Shown piece after piece: positions 1 through 8,883 of a stretch of 64,000 nucleotides of DNA. The DNA is taken from assembly GCF_002091715.1 (NCBI RefSeq), contig NZ_BDAG01000004.1, positions 62,001-126,000 of the forward strand, read 5' to 3'. The notes below the pieces were generated by a model. The model did not search any database. It was not told the DNA's origin and saw only the letters and a program-made list of their open reading frames with translations. The number at the start of each line of letters is the position of its first letter. Within the stretch, counting starts at the first letter, position 1. Origin of the DNA: Pseudomonas migulae NBRC 103157 (GTDB lineage Bacteria > Pseudomonadota > Gammaproteobacteria > Pseudomonadales > Pseudomonadaceae). A program made the position numbers and the translations under genes.

Positions 1-60
1 AAAGCCGATGGCACAATCCGCCGCGCCGGACAGGTCATCTGCGATGATCAGAATCCTCAT
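1..60 (-). CDS. Four-carbon acid sugar kinase (DUF1537), N-terminal fragment cut by window edge
   Basis: Only the first 20 codons are present, read leftward from the ATG at 60. They encode a start resembling [17 protein letters not shown], and the ADDLSGAAD segment is the typical opening of the OtnK/DtnK/DUF1537 family. These enzymes phosphorylate four-carbon sugar acids such as threonate or erythronate in the cytoplasm. The start codon overlaps the stop of kdgT in an ATGA arrangement, so the two are translationally coupled. The substrate cannot be decided from this fragment. Confidence 0.75.
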   Translation of the reverse strand, partial: MRILIIADDLSGAADCAIGF

Positions 61-1070
61 CGCAACGCCTCCTGCTTTGGCGGTTCGATCTCCGGCTCGG
101 GGATGACGACGGGGTTACGCTGCTGCACGCGCTTGGCGACGGCGGCGGTGAGTATCGGGGCAAGGATTGCGGTGACCACGACGCAGGCGGCCACCAAAAT
201 CGTCGCGCTCTTGGCCGCTTCGGCGTAGACGGGGTTGGCCGCTGCGATCAGCGCCGGAACCGCCGCAGCGTTCCCGGCGGTGGTGGCCGCCGCGACACCG
301 GCGACACCCGTGCCACCGGTCAGGCGGTCGGCGAAGAACAGCGGAATGCCGGTCAGCACAACGACCGCAACACCCATGCCCAGACCCAGCAAACCGGCCT
401 GCCAGACGTTATGCAGGTCCAGGCTGGCGCCCAGTGCCAACGCGAAGAACGGGATCATCACCGGAACGGCCTTGGCCAGAAAGTCGCGCATGTCACGGTC
501 GAGATTACCCAACAACATGCCCAGCGCCAGCGGCAGGATGCTGCCCACCAGCGTCGGCCACGGGAACGCCGACAGACCGGCGATGCCCAGGGTGACCATG
601 GTCAGAAAAGGCCCGGACTCCAGGGACATGACCGAGTAGGCACCGACGTCTTCAGAGCGACCGTACTGACCCATCAGCGCCATGTACAAACCGCCGTTGG
701 TGTCGTTCATCGCGGCGACCACCGCCAGTGTTGAAATGCCGGCGAAGAGTCCTGACGAAATCGGCTGCTCGCCCAGGAAGTGCCCAAGCACGATGCCGAT
801 GAGCACAGCGATACCGACTTTGGTGATCAGCAGCGTGCCGCCCTTCTTGAGCAGGTAAGGCGTGGCTTTGATGTTGATGCTCGCGCCCATGCAGACATAG
901 AACACCGCGAGGATAGGTAGCGCCCCGGTGAACAACGCATTGGTGAATGAGCCGAAAAATTTTGGCGTGTCAGGCAGGAAGGTTGCCACCAGCGAACCGA
1001 TCAGCAGAGGCACGATCATCATGCCGCCCGGGATGCGTTCTATGGTGCGCTTGATAGGAATCTGGGCCAC
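57..1070 (-). CDS. kdgT: 2-keto-3-deoxygluconate permease family transporter
   Basis: The 337-residue protein is hydrophobic throughout, with about ten predicted membrane helices. It starts [21 protein letters not shown], and a small-residue-rich stretch ([20 protein letters not shown]) lies near residues 252-271; both are typical of KdgT. The family imports 2-keto-3-deoxygluconate across the inner membrane by cation symport. It is the first gene of an operon whose next gene, overlapping by 4 bp, is a DUF1537 sugar-acid kinase. The real substrate may therefore be a four-carbon sugar acid rather than KDG; this is inference. The start ATG at 1070 has an AGGAG-like sequence just upstream (ctcctt on the plus strand). 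Confidence 0.85.
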   Translation of the reverse strand: MAQIPIKRTIERIPGGMMIVPLLIGSLVATFLPDTPKFFGSFTNALFTGALPILAVFYVCMGASINIKATPYLLKKGGTLLITKVGIAVLIGIVLGHFLGEQPISSGLFAGISTLAVVAAMNDTNGGLYMALMGQYGRSEDVGAYSVMSLESGPFLTMVTLGIAGLSAFPWPTLVGSILPLALGMLLGNLDRDMRDFLAKAVPVMIPFFALALGASLDLHNVWQAGLLGLGMGVAVVVLTGIPLFFADRLTGGTGVAGVAAATTAGNAAAVPALIAAANPVYAEAAKSATILVAACVVVTAILAPILTAAVAKRVQQRNPVVIPEPEIEPPKQEALR

Positions 1071-1199
1071 GAGGGTCTCCTTTTATAATTGTTGGGTAAG
1101 ACGTGTTTCACCTCGAAACTGACTGAACTGATCAGGCAATGATTGATTCAGTCAAATTCATCTTAGGCTCTCGCTTAAAATTGCGCAAACCAATCATTC

Positions 1200-1220
1200 A
1201 AATGATCGTTTTGATCATTT
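1200..1220. promoter_or_regulatory. Inverted repeat upstream of kdgT, candidate operator
   Basis: AAATGATC at 1200-1207 and GATCATTT at 1213-1220 form a perfect 8-bp inverted repeat around a 5-bp spacer, about 130 bp upstream of kdgT in an AT-rich stretch. The position fits an operator for the sugar-acid operon. Which regulator binds (DeoR- or GntR-type) is unknown. Confidence 0.35.
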
Positions 1221-1293
1221 CGATAGGAAAATCTGGCTGTGAAAAGCGGAGCGAGTCGTCCTGCGGTGCTGTCTAGAGCCTTGCAGTGCCCAC

Positions 1294-1328
1294 AAAAAAG
1301 CCCCGAACCAGTCGGGGCTTTTCTTTTT
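1294..1328 (-). terminator. Rho-independent terminator after the OprD gene
   Basis: AAAAGCCCCGA and TCGGGGCTTTT form a strong stem with a short loop. The minus strand ends in a T run, placing it about 35-70 bp beyond the OprD stop. The plus strand also has a T run, so it could act in both directions. Confidence 0.75.
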
Positions 1329-1364
1329 CAGCCTTGAATCAGGCTTCGATGCTGCAACCGATCA

Positions 1365-2651
1365 TCAGAAAATGTTGATCGGGTAGTCCACGAACACACG
1401 CACTTCGTTGCCGCTGACGTTGTACTCGCTGGATTTCTGCGAAACACGCAGGATCGAGCTGCGCAGTTTCACGCTCAGGTCTTTGGCAGGGCCGCTTTGC
1501 ACGACGTACTTGAACTGGTTGAAGATTTCGCGCTCGGTACCGCCTTCGCTGGTGGAGGTGGTGATGTTGTCGCCGCGCACGTAAGCCACGTTGTAGCTCA
1601 GGCCCGGGACACCGAACGTGCTGAAGTCCAGACCGTAGCCCACCTGCCAGCTGCGTTCGTCTTCGGCGTTGAAGTCGGACCAGTAGGAGTTCGCCAGGTA
1701 GATGGTGTTGCCGCCATCGCCGACGCGACCTTGATCTTTCTGGTAGCCGCCGTAGGCGTAGCCCAGGTTGCTGTCGCCAGTGCTGCGCTGGTGCGCAACG
1801 GTGAACGAGTGCGGGCCGGTGGCGAAGGTCGCTGCCAGGCTCCAGATTTTGTTGTCGTCACCGGTCGCACCGCTTTCGCGGACGTAGGAATCTTCCAGCT
1901 TGGTGCGGTAGCCGTTGAAGTCGAGGGTCAGGGACTGATCCTTGTCGATCGGGAACACGTAGTTGGCGTTCACGTATTGCTTCTTCAGTACATCTTCGAC
2001 GTCGGACGCGTACAACGCTGCTTTGAACTGTTCGGTGAACTGGTAGCTGCCGCCCAATACGTTGATCGACTTCAAGCCACCGCTGTCACGACCTTCCGCG
2101 CTCTTGCGCGATTCGGCGGTAAAGCGACCGGCGTTCAGCTCCAGGCCTTTGATCTCCTTGGAGGTGATCAAGGTGCCGGTGTAGCTTTCCGGCAGCAGGC
2201 GCACGTTGTCGTAGCTCAACACCGGCAGGGCCGGCATCTGGTCGCCGTAAGTCAGCGTGGTGCTGGAGAGACGGAACTTGACCGCTGCGCCGCCCTTCGA
2301 CAGGTCATCAGCCGCGTTGCCGCTGTCGCCCTTTTTGAAGAAGTCGATACCTTGTGCGCCGGTGCGACCCTTGCCGCCATCCAGACGCAGTGCGTACAGA
2401 CCGAATGCGTCCACACCCACACCGACGGTGCCTTGGGTGAAACCGGACGAGAACGTACCGATAGCCGCCTGGCCCCACTCGGCTTTGTCCGGTCGACCGT
2501 CTTTGTAGTCACGATTGATGTAGGCATTGCGCAGCAGCACTTTGAGGCTGCTGTCTTCAACAAAACCCTTGGATTCGGCCTGGTCGTTAGCCATGGCCTG
2601 TGTCGCGCTCAACATCCCCAGAGCGATCAGGCTGATTCGCTTGTTCAACAT
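1365..2651 (-). CDS. OprD-family outer membrane porin
   Basis: The 428-residue protein begins with a signal peptide (MLNKRISLIALGMLSATQAMA, cleavage about residue 22). It continues with the beta-strand-rich, Gly/Tyr/Asp-rich sequence of Pseudomonas OprD porins and ends in a terminal phenylalanine (VDYPINIF), the outer membrane assembly signal. OprD paralogs are substrate-selective channels for amino acids, peptides or organic acids. Its place beside kdgT suggests, but does not show, a sugar-acid role. It is transcribed alone, with a terminator following. Confidence 0.88.
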   Translation of the reverse strand: MLNKRISLIALGMLSATQAMANDQAESKGFVEDSSLKVLLRNAYINRDYKDGRPDKAEWGQAAIGTFSSGFTQGTVGVGVDAFGLYALRLDGGKGRTGAQGIDFFKKGDSGNAADDLSKGGAAVKFRLSSTTLTYGDQMPALPVLSYDNVRLLPESYTGTLITSKEIKGLELNAGRFTAESRKSAEGRDSGGLKSINVLGGSYQFTEQFKAALYASDVEDVLKKQYVNANYVFPIDKDQSLTLDFNGYRTKLEDSYVRESGATGDDNKIWSLAATFATGPHSFTVAHQRSTGDSNLGYAYGGYQKDQGRVGDGGNTIYLANSYWSDFNAEDERSWQVGYGLDFSTFGVPGLSYNVAYVRGDNITTSTSEGGTEREIFNQFKYVVQSGPAKDLSVKLRSSILRVSQKSSEYNVSGNEVRVFVDYPINIF

Positions 2652-2736
2652 TTTGTTCTTTTCCTTATTACGGGTTGATACGCGCTGCGTCGAACGGCTG
2701 AAACGGCGCTATCGCACTCTTTTTTCACCCCGAAAC

Positions 2737-2778
2737 AAAAAGGCCCGCCCACGAAAAGTCGTGGCGGGCCTTTTTATT
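2737..2778 (-). terminator. Terminator downstream of the DsbA-like gene
   Basis: A stem of AAAAAGGCCCGCC pairs with GGCGGGCCTTTTT, with one bulged base and a loop around GAAAAG. T runs flank both ends. It lies between the DsbA-like stop (2893) and the OprD start, so it most likely ends the former. Confidence 0.7.
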
Positions 2779-2892
2779 ATTTTGAGTCATGGCGGTTGGC
2801 CACAGGCGTTGGGGCGAATCCTAGTCGCGCCCTGAACCCTGTGTCAATTTCATGAATCGTCTGTGAATAGGCGAAAATCGTCTAAGAACTTC

Positions 2893-3561
2893 CTAATCGC
2901 AGCCGTTGAGCCCACAGGTTTGAAGCCCGGATGCAGCCGCATGCGCAGGAAGTGACTGACTCAACCAGGCCGCGAAGGCTTGCGGCTTGCCGAGCCAGGG
3001 TCCGATGTCGACCAGCGTGAACTGGCCATCCTCCTCCAGTGCGAAGGTCGGGAAACCATGGCCACCGATGTTGGCCAACAGGTCGCGACTGGCCTTGATG
3101 TGGCGATCGGTCTCGGCGTTTTTGAACGCAGCCTGGAAGGCTTCAGGTTCCAGGCCGAGGTCGCGAGCGAGCTCAAACAACACCGCTTGATCGGCAATGC
3201 GCCGACCTTCCACGTAATGCGCGCTCTGCAAACGCCCCAATAGCTCCAGTCCACGGCCAGCGACCTGCTCGGCCGCGAGCACGGCGGCAATCGGCGGCGC
3301 GGAATCGAACACCGCCGTCTCATCGCGCAGCAAACCTTCGAAATACGCATCGCCGAATGGCTGGGCGGTGTACTCGGCGATACGCCGGTCGTGAGGCATC
3401 ACGTAGTTGCGCAAGTGTGGCGAGACGTTCTTGCGGTTGGCGCCGGTCATCATGCCGCCGCCATGGGCAATCACCGGCAGAACTGCCTGGGCGGCTTGCA
3501 CCAGTGGTTTTGCACCGTAGCACCAGCCGCACAACGGGTCGTAAATGTAGTGAAGGATCAT
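2893..3561 (-). CDS. Cytoplasmic DsbA-family thioredoxin-fold protein
   Basis: The 222-residue protein has no signal peptide. A CGWC redox motif lies at residues 11-14, followed by a FrnE-like helical insertion, and GFPTF with a probable cis-proline lies near residue 171. This is the DsbA/FrnE layout of a cytoplasmic thiol-disulfide oxidoreductase or isomerase. The C-terminus adds two further cysteines (QTCGLNGCD), which could form a second disulfide or bind metal. GGAG lies about 7 bp before the ATG. The partner protein is unknown, and no gene is co-transcribed. Confidence 0.75.
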   Translation of the reverse strand: MILHYIYDPLCGWCYGAKPLVQAAQAVLPVIAHGGGMMTGANRKNVSPHLRNYVMPHDRRIAEYTAQPFGDAYFEGLLRDETAVFDSAPPIAAVLAAEQVAGRGLELLGRLQSAHYVEGRRIADQAVLFELARDLGLEPEAFQAAFKNAETDRHIKASRDLLANIGGHGFPTFALEEDGQFTLVDIGPWLGKPQAFAAWLSQSLPAHAAASGLQTCGLNGCD

Positions 3562-3749
3562 TGGAGGCTCCGGCCAGAGGGTAGAAATCTGATGCCGGCA
3601 GGTTAGTCCTCCTTCTATTTCTGAAAAACGCCGGAATAGCTTTCAGTCTGTTTCAGGAATCGGTCGAATACCTGAAACAGGCGGTGTAACAACTTGGACA
3701 TAAATTGAAACAATCAAACCAAGGAACTTTTCAGGAATAATTAACGGAA

Positions 3750-3768
3750 GCAAATAGCACGCATTATC
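3750..3768 (+). promoter_or_regulatory. Candidate Fur box before the TonB receptor
   Basis: By eye, 12 of 19 positions match the Fur consensus, including an intact ATTATC half at 3763-3768 followed by ATT. It lies about 50-70 bp upstream of the receptor start, as expected for iron repression. Confidence 0.5.
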
Positions 3769-3817
3769 ATTCGCGCCCTACACGCTACACCCCAAAACCC
3801 TACGGACGCGTCCTTCA

Positions 3818-5911
3818 ATGCCTGCCCCTTTTCGCCTAACACCCTTCAGTCTTGGCCTCTGCACTTTGCTGTCTGCCGGTTTTTCCTACGCCGCCCCTAC
3901 AACATTGCCAGAAACCTCCATCAGCGCCGAAGCGGAAGCCGACGACCCACGCGTAAAAGAAACCAGCACCGCGACCCGCACCGCCACACCGGTGCGCTAC
4001 GTGCCACAAGCCATCGACTCGATAAAAACCTCGAACGTCGTCGATTACGGCACCAATGATCTGGGCACCGCCCTGAGCGGCATTCCCAACGTCAGCAGCG
4101 GCGCCGACACCCGCTTCGACAGCCTGCGCATCCGCGGTTTCGACGCCAGTAACGATTTCTATCTGGACGGCATTCGCGACGACAGTCAGTACGTGCGCGA
4201 CCTGCACAACATCGAACGCATCGACGTGCTCAAGGGCCCGGCAGCGGTGTTGTACGGCCGTGGCAGCCAGGGCGGGATCGTCAACCGTGTCAGCAAGTTG
4301 CCGGAGTTCGGGCGCCGCTCCTCCATTGAAGCCCAGGGCGGCAGCAACGATTTGCGCAGCCTTTACGCCGACCTGAGCACCGATCCCAGCGAGAACATCA
4401 GCCTGCGCCTGAACATGGGCAACATGGACCAGAACAGCTTTCGCGATGGCGTCAGCGGCAATCGCCAGTTGTTTGCGCCGTCGATGAGCTGGCAACTGAC
4501 GCCCGACCTGAATTGGTTGGTGCAGTACGAATACAGTCGCTACAACCGTACGCCGGATCGCGGTATTCCCGGTGTAAACGGACGCCCGGCCGACGTCGGA
4601 CGGGATACGACCTACGGCAGCGATCACGATTTCATCGACGACAAGTCGCAATCCCTGCGCTCGAAACTCAGCTACGACATCAACGAAGACTGGCAACTGC
4701 GCCAGACGCTGGGGGTGTTCAAGCTCGACAGCGATTTCGACAACACCTACCTCACCGGCTACACACCGGCGACCAACCGGGTCACGCGCCAGCACTGGCA
4801 GCAGGACCTGACCACTCGCAACGTCTACAACAACATTGAGCTGGAAGGCGGTTTCGACACGTTCGGCCTTGAGCATCGCCTGCTGACCGGCGTTGAAATC
4901 GGCAGTCAACGCCGTGACCCGAAGCTCTACACAGCGGCCACTACCGGGCCTGGCCGCCAGGCCGTGCCGTCGCTGGATCTGTATAACCCGGATCGGGATT
5001 TGCGCCACACCGGGCGCATGCAAGTGTCCAGCGACAACCACACCGAAGTCGAAAGCCGTGCGGTGTACGTGCAGGATCAGCTACGCCTGAATGATCAATG
5101 GCAATTGCTGGCCGGCCTGCGATACGACACCTTCGACATCGAGTCGACCAACAAGCTGCGCAACATCTCCGAAGACCGCGACAGCCACAGCACCAGCCCG
5201 CGTGCAGGACTGGTCTGGACGCCCCTGCAAAATCATTCCTTCTACGCTTCCTGGACCAAGACCTTTTCGCCGGCCGGCGGCGGTTTGATCGGCATCACCC
5301 CGGGCGCTGCCGGCAATACCAACGACCTGAGCCCCGAGCTGACCAAGCAGAAAGAAATCGGCGTGAAGAGTGACTGGCTCGACGATCGCCTGAGTACCAC
5401 GCTGGCGATCTACGAACTGGAACTCTACAACCGTCGCACCAGTGACCCGCTCAACCCGACCATCACCTTGCTCTCCGGCAAGCAACGTTCCCGCGGGATC
5501 GAGCTGACCGGCACCGGCAAGATTGCCGGCAACTGGTACGTGCGCGGTGGCGTGGGCGTGCAGGACGCGACGGTCGAAAAGGACAACAACGGTTTTGAAG
5601 GCAAGCGCATCAGCAATGTGGCCAAGCACAACGGCAGTCTGTTCCTGACCTGGAAACCGGAAATGGGCTGGTACGCCGAAACCGGCCTGACCCTGGTCGG
5701 CGACCGCTATGCGGATAACCTCAACACCACCGTTCTGCCGGGTTATGGCCGCTGGGATGCATTGGCCGGATTCCGTCAGAAGGACTGGGATTTGCGCGCG
5801 GCGCTGAACAACATCAGCGATAAAACCTACTACTCGTCCGCCACCAGCGCTGCGCAGATTCAACCGGGTGAGCCGCGCAGCCTGGTGGTGACCGGGACTT
5901 ACAGCTTCTAA
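3818..5911 (+). CDS. TonB-dependent siderophore receptor, Fiu/catecholate type
   Basis: The 697-residue outer membrane receptor has a signal peptide ending near SYAA (residues 24-27). A likely TonB box (LPETSISA) comes next, then a plug domain (about residues 55-170) with the conserved segments LRIRGFD, DGIRDD, RIDVLKGPAAVLYGRG and GGIVNRVSK. A 22-strand barrel follows and ends in YSF. The RDDSQYVRD-type plug resembles receptors for catecholate siderophores such as Fiu. It would take up ferri-siderophores with TonB-ExbBD energy. A Fur-box-like site precedes it. The ribosome binding site is weak. The exact ligand cannot be read from sequence. Confidence 0.88.
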   Translation: MPAPFRLTPFSLGLCTLLSAGFSYAAPTTLPETSISAEAEADDPRVKETSTATRTATPVRYVPQAIDSIKTSNVVDYGTNDLGTALSGIPNVSSGADTRFDSLRIRGFDASNDFYLDGIRDDSQYVRDLHNIERIDVLKGPAAVLYGRGSQGGIVNRVSKLPEFGRRSSIEAQGGSNDLRSLYADLSTDPSENISLRLNMGNMDQNSFRDGVSGNRQLFAPSMSWQLTPDLNWLVQYEYSRYNRTPDRGIPGVNGRPADVGRDTTYGSDHDFIDDKSQSLRSKLSYDINEDWQLRQTLGVFKLDSDFDNTYLTGYTPATNRVTRQHWQQDLTTRNVYNNIELEGGFDTFGLEHRLLTGVEIGSQRRDPKLYTAATTGPGRQAVPSLDLYNPDRDLRHTGRMQVSSDNHTEVESRAVYVQDQLRLNDQWQLLAGLRYDTFDIESTNKLRNISEDRDSHSTSPRAGLVWTPLQNHSFYASWTKTFSPAGGGLIGITPGAAGNTNDLSPELTKQKEIGVKSDWLDDRLSTTLAIYELELYNRRTSDPLNPTITLLSGKQRSRGIELTGTGKIAGNWYVRGGVGVQDATVEKDNNGFEGKRISNVAKHNGSLFLTWKPEMGWYAETGLTLVGDRYADNLNTTVLPGYGRWDALAGFRQKDWDLRAALNNISDKTYYSSATSAAQIQPGEPRSLVVTGTYSF

Positions 5912-5940
5912 ACACCCCAGACTCCGAGATCACGCTGATC

Positions 5941-6034
5941 CCTGTAGGAGCCGGCTTGCTGGCGATAGCGGTCTTCCAGTCAATGTCTTTATTGACTGGG
6001 TCAGCGCTATCGCCAGCAAGCCGGCTCCTACAGG
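5941..6034. repeat. REPIN (inverted REP pair), GTAGGAGCC family
   Basis: Two perfect 30-bp arms (5941-5970 and 6005-6034) carry the GTAGGAGCCGGCTTGCTGGC core in opposite orientation. The interior also pairs (CCAGTCAAT with ATTGACTGG), so the whole 94 nt can fold into one near-perfect hairpin. It sits in the convergent gap after the TonB receptor. Confidence 0.92.
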
Positions 6035-6066
6035 GGGTCAGCGTCACTCGCATAAAATCATGGCCC

Positions 6067-6101
6067 ATAAAAAAGCGCCGCCTTCCCGGCAGCGCTTTTA
6101 T
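6067..6101 (-). terminator. Terminator after the 70-residue ORF
   Basis: AAAAGCGC pairs with GCGCTTTT around a GC-rich loop, with A and T runs flanking it. It lies just beyond the stop of the small gene at 6123 and could also stop transcripts from the TonB receptor. Confidence 0.65.
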
Positions 6102-6122
6102 CAATCCTTTGTCGTTCTTTTT

Positions 6123-6335
6123 TTATCCTTCCATCACATCCCACAACGCATCCAGCTCCGCCTCGCTGAATAAACCAGCGGGATAGCGCTCGATCATCAT
6201 CCGGCGCGGATCAGGCTCCCTGATCTGACGCGTTCCATTGGACTTCAACCAGTGCGCCAGGATCTGGAGCGATTCGCTGTTGACTGCCAGGGGATGCAGT
6301 GCCCGCTCGCTCACTACGTTCATTTCGGCGTTCAT
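6123..6335 (-). CDS. Small conserved-looking hypothetical protein
   Basis: A 70-residue soluble acidic protein beginning MNAEMNVVSERALHP and ending ELDALWDVMEG. I chose the ATG at 6335 because AGGAG lies about 11 bp upstream. A longer frame runs to 6377 without a ribosome binding site, and a second ATG lies at 6323. It follows aguA on the same strand but is separated from it by a terminator. No domain is recognised and no function is proposed. Confidence 0.55.
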   Translation of the reverse strand: MNAEMNVVSERALHPLAVNSESLQILAHWLKSNGTRQIREPDPRRMMIERYPAGLFSEAELDALWDVMEG

Positions 6336-6474
6336 TTCCGCGCTCTCTCCTGGTTTGTGAGCGGCTAACTTATCCAAGGTTTATGACAGAACATCGAAGT
6401 TCTCCCCTCCCTGTTTCTCGTCAGGAGAGATACAAGAGCTGTGCCAATGTGTCGGAACGGTCGACCAGCGGATA

Positions 6475-6515
6475 CAAAAAAGCCCGCAGTCCTGATGGGC
6501 TGCGGGCTTCTTGCA
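6475..6515 (-). terminator. Terminator downstream of aguA
   Basis: AAGCCCGCAG and CTGCGGGCTT form a 10-bp stem with a short loop. An A run on the plus strand gives U-rich RNA on the minus strand. It marks the end of the aguBA transcript. Confidence 0.75.
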
Positions 6516-6579
6516 AGGCGTCGAAGGAAAACCGTTGTCCGAGTGATTTTCCAGTCAACTCAGGCTGTTACAACTGCAC

Positions 6580-7686
6580 TCACTCTTTGTGCGGTGCAGG
6601 CTGCTGTTGGGTAAGGCAGTGGATGTTACCGCCGCCCAGTAACAGTTCGCGGCCCGGCACCATGACGACTTCGTGCTGCGGGAACAGGCTCTGCAAAATC
6701 TCTTTGGCCGGGCCGTCCAGTGGATCGTCGAAGCTCGGCGCGATGATGCCGCCGTTGACGATGAGGAAGTTCACGTAGGAACCGGCCAGACGAACGGTCG
6801 GATTGCGCTCCTGGGTTCCGTCTACCGGGTCCACGCCGGCGCACTCTTCTTCGGTCGCATACAGCGGCCCCGGAATCGGCATCTTGTGCACCGTGAATGG
6901 GCGCCCCTTGGCGTCGGTGCTGCTTTCCAGCACTTTCATAGCCGCCTGGCAGCGCGGGTAGTTCGGGTCTTGCGGGTCGTCGGTCCAGGCCAGCAACACT
7001 TCACCCGGACGCACGTAGCAGCAGAAGTTATCCACATGGCCGTCGGTTTCGTCGTTGAACAAGCCATCCGGCAGCCAGATGATTTTATCCACAGCCAGGT
7101 TGGCGCTGAGCACCGCTTCGATGTCTGCACGGTTCAGGTGCGGGTTGCGATTGCGGTTGAGCAGGCATTCTTCGGTAGTGATCAGCGTGCCTTCGCCATC
7201 AACGTGGATCGACCCGCCTTCGAGCACGAAGCCCTCGGTGCGATAACACGGGCTGCGTTCAATCTCGAGGATCTTGCCGCCGACCTGCGAATCACGATTC
7301 CACGGCGAGTACAGGCCACCGTCAAAACCGCCCCACGCGTTGAAATCCCAGTTCACACCACGGACTTCGCCACTGTTATTGATGACGAACGTCGGCCCTG
7401 TGTCGCGGACCCAGGCGTCGTCACTGGACATCTCGACCACCCGAATATTCGGTACATCGAGACGGGCACGCGCGTTTTCGTACTGGCCAGCGGAAACCGC
7501 CACCGTCACGGGTTCGAAACGTGCGATGGCCTTAGCCACCGCCACGTGTGCGGCTTGCGCCGGTTTGCCACCCAGGCGCCAGTTGTCCGGACGCTCGGGC
7601 CAGATCATCCAGGTCTGGGTTTGGGGCGCCCACTCGGCAGGCATGTAGAAGCCGTCGGCGCGCGGGGTGCTGTTTAAAGTGGTCAT
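6580..7686 (-). CDS. aguA: Agmatine deiminase
   Basis: The 368-residue protein converts agmatine to N-carbamoylputrescine and ammonia in the cytoplasm. Family hallmarks are [18 protein letters not shown] at the N-terminus, [22 protein letters not shown] and the active-site stretch [13 protein letters not shown]. The cysteine of that stretch falls at residue 357, the position known for the P. aeruginosa catalytic Cys. The open frame extends upstream to 7917. The ATG at 7686 gives the normal length and lies only 4 bp after the aguB stop, so the two genes form one operon and the next enzyme in the pathway is its neighbour. Confidence 0.95.
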   Translation of the reverse strand: MTTLNSTPRADGFYMPAEWAPQTQTWMIWPERPDNWRLGGKPAQAAHVAVAKAIARFEPVTVAVSAGQYENARARLDVPNIRVVEMSSDDAWVRDTGPTFVINNSGEVRGVNWDFNAWGGFDGGLYSPWNRDSQVGGKILEIERSPCYRTEGFVLEGGSIHVDGEGTLITTEECLLNRNRNPHLNRADIEAVLSANLAVDKIIWLPDGLFNDETDGHVDNFCCYVRPGEVLLAWTDDPQDPNYPRCQAAMKVLESSTDAKGRPFTVHKMPIPGPLYATEEECAGVDPVDGTQERNPTVRLAGSYVNFLIVNGGIIAPSFDDPLDGPAKEILQSLFPQHEVVMVPGRELLLGGGNIHCLTQQQPAPHKE

Positions 7687-7690
7687 GCAG

Positions 7691-8569
7691 TCAGGACTCC
7701 AGGGAACCGTCGAGGGTTTTGAGCGCATTGTATAGGTTCGGGCGACGATCACGGAACGAGCCCCACGCGCTGCGAATGTGCTCCAGTTCGTCGAGGTCGA
7801 AGCTGTGAACCAGCACGCCTTCTTCGGTTTCATCGAGTTCCTGGACCTTCTCGCCGAACTGGTTGGCGATGAACGACGAGCCGTAGAAGGTGATGTCGTA
7901 CCCGTCCTGCTCCTCATTGCCGATGCGGTTGCTGGCGATCAGCGGCATCAGGTTGGCGCCGGCATGGCCCTGTTGCACACGCTGCCAATGGTCACGGGAC
8001 GAGATGGTCTTGTCGTGCGGCTCGCTGCCGATGGCGGTCGGGTAGAACAGAATTTCCGCACCCAGCAACGCCATGCTGCGGGCGCACTCGGGGAACCACT
8101 GATCCCAGCAGATGCCCACGCCGATTTTCGCGTAACGGGTGTTCCACACTTTGAAGCCGGTGTCGCCCGGGTTGAAGTAGTACTTTTCGTGGTAGCCAGG
8201 GCCGTCCGGGATATGGCTTTTACGATAAATCCCGAGGTTGCTGCCGTCGGCATCGATGATCGCGATGCTGTTGAAACGCGCGCGGCCGGCCCGTTCATAG
8301 AAGCTGATCGGCAGCACCACTTGCAGTTCCCTGGCGATTTTCTGGAAATGCTTGATGGCGACGTTCTCTTCCACCGTCGTGGCCAGTTGCAGGTAATCCG
8401 GATTGGGTTTCTGGCAGAAGTACGGCGCCTCGAACAGTTCCTGGATCAGGATGATCTGCGCGCCTTTGGCTGCGGCCTCACGGACCAGCCTTTCAGCGGT
8501 TTCGAGGTTGGCTTCAAGGTCCCAGGAACAGGCCATCTGGGTGGCGGCGACGGTAACGATACGGCTCAT
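7691..8569 (-). CDS. aguB: N-carbamoylputrescine amidase
   Basis: A 292-residue nitrilase-superfamily hydrolase that converts N-carbamoylputrescine to putrescine, CO2 and ammonia. The catalytic triad is visible as Glu44 ([12 protein letters not shown]), Lys117 ([12 protein letters not shown]) and Cys154 ([11 protein letters not shown]). It is the first gene of aguBA. No aguR-type TetR regulator is adjacent, unlike what I recall for P. aeruginosa. The 314 bp upstream contain a REPIN and no gene. Confidence 0.95.
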   Translation of the reverse strand: MSRIVTVAATQMACSWDLEANLETAERLVREAAAKGAQIILIQELFEAPYFCQKPNPDYLQLATTVEENVAIKHFQKIARELQVVLPISFYERAGRARFNSIAIIDADGSNLGIYRKSHIPDGPGYHEKYYFNPGDTGFKVWNTRYAKIGVGICWDQWFPECARSMALLGAEILFYPTAIGSEPHDKTISSRDHWQRVQQGHAGANLMPLIASNRIGNEEQDGYDITFYGSSFIANQFGEKVQELDETEEGVLVHSFDLDELEHIRSAWGSFRDRRPNLYNALKTLDGSLES

Positions 8570-8780
8570 GAATCATCTCCGGGCAAGTGCTTTAAGGTCG
8601 AGTGTGGCATCGACCGATGACAGAAAAGGAAGTGGCGGGCGTGATGAGGCACGCCGCGGCAATGGCGACTTTATAGCCGATAAAAATCGGCTTTAAAAGC
8701 GATTAATCTTCCTTCCGTCGAAAAAAACAGCACTTAAACCCGATAACAATCGATGTTTTGTCAGTGTTTTTGATGACGCC

Positions 8781-8871
8781 TTCGCGGGCAAGCCCGCTCC
8801 CACAGGTTTCGCGTCGTGCTCATTATCAGCATCCGACATAAAACCTGTGGGAGCGGGCTTGCCCGCGAAAG
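8781..8871. repeat. REPIN, GTGGGAGCGGGCTTGC family, in the 314-bp gap before aguB
   Basis: Inverted arms of about 30 bp (8780-8809 and 8841-8871) carry the GTGGGAGCGGGCTTGCCCGC core. The rest of the gap 8570-8883 holds only an AT-rich stretch at about 8690-8770, which could contain the aguBA promoter; no clear motif was seen. Confidence 0.9.
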
Positions 8872-8883
8872 CGATTTCAGGCC

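Noticed and set aside
6580..7917. Longer agmatine deiminase start at 7917
   Set aside because: The extra 77 residues are Ser/Arg-rich translation of the aguB 3' end in another frame. The ATG at 7686 gives the normal length and the known Cys357 numbering.
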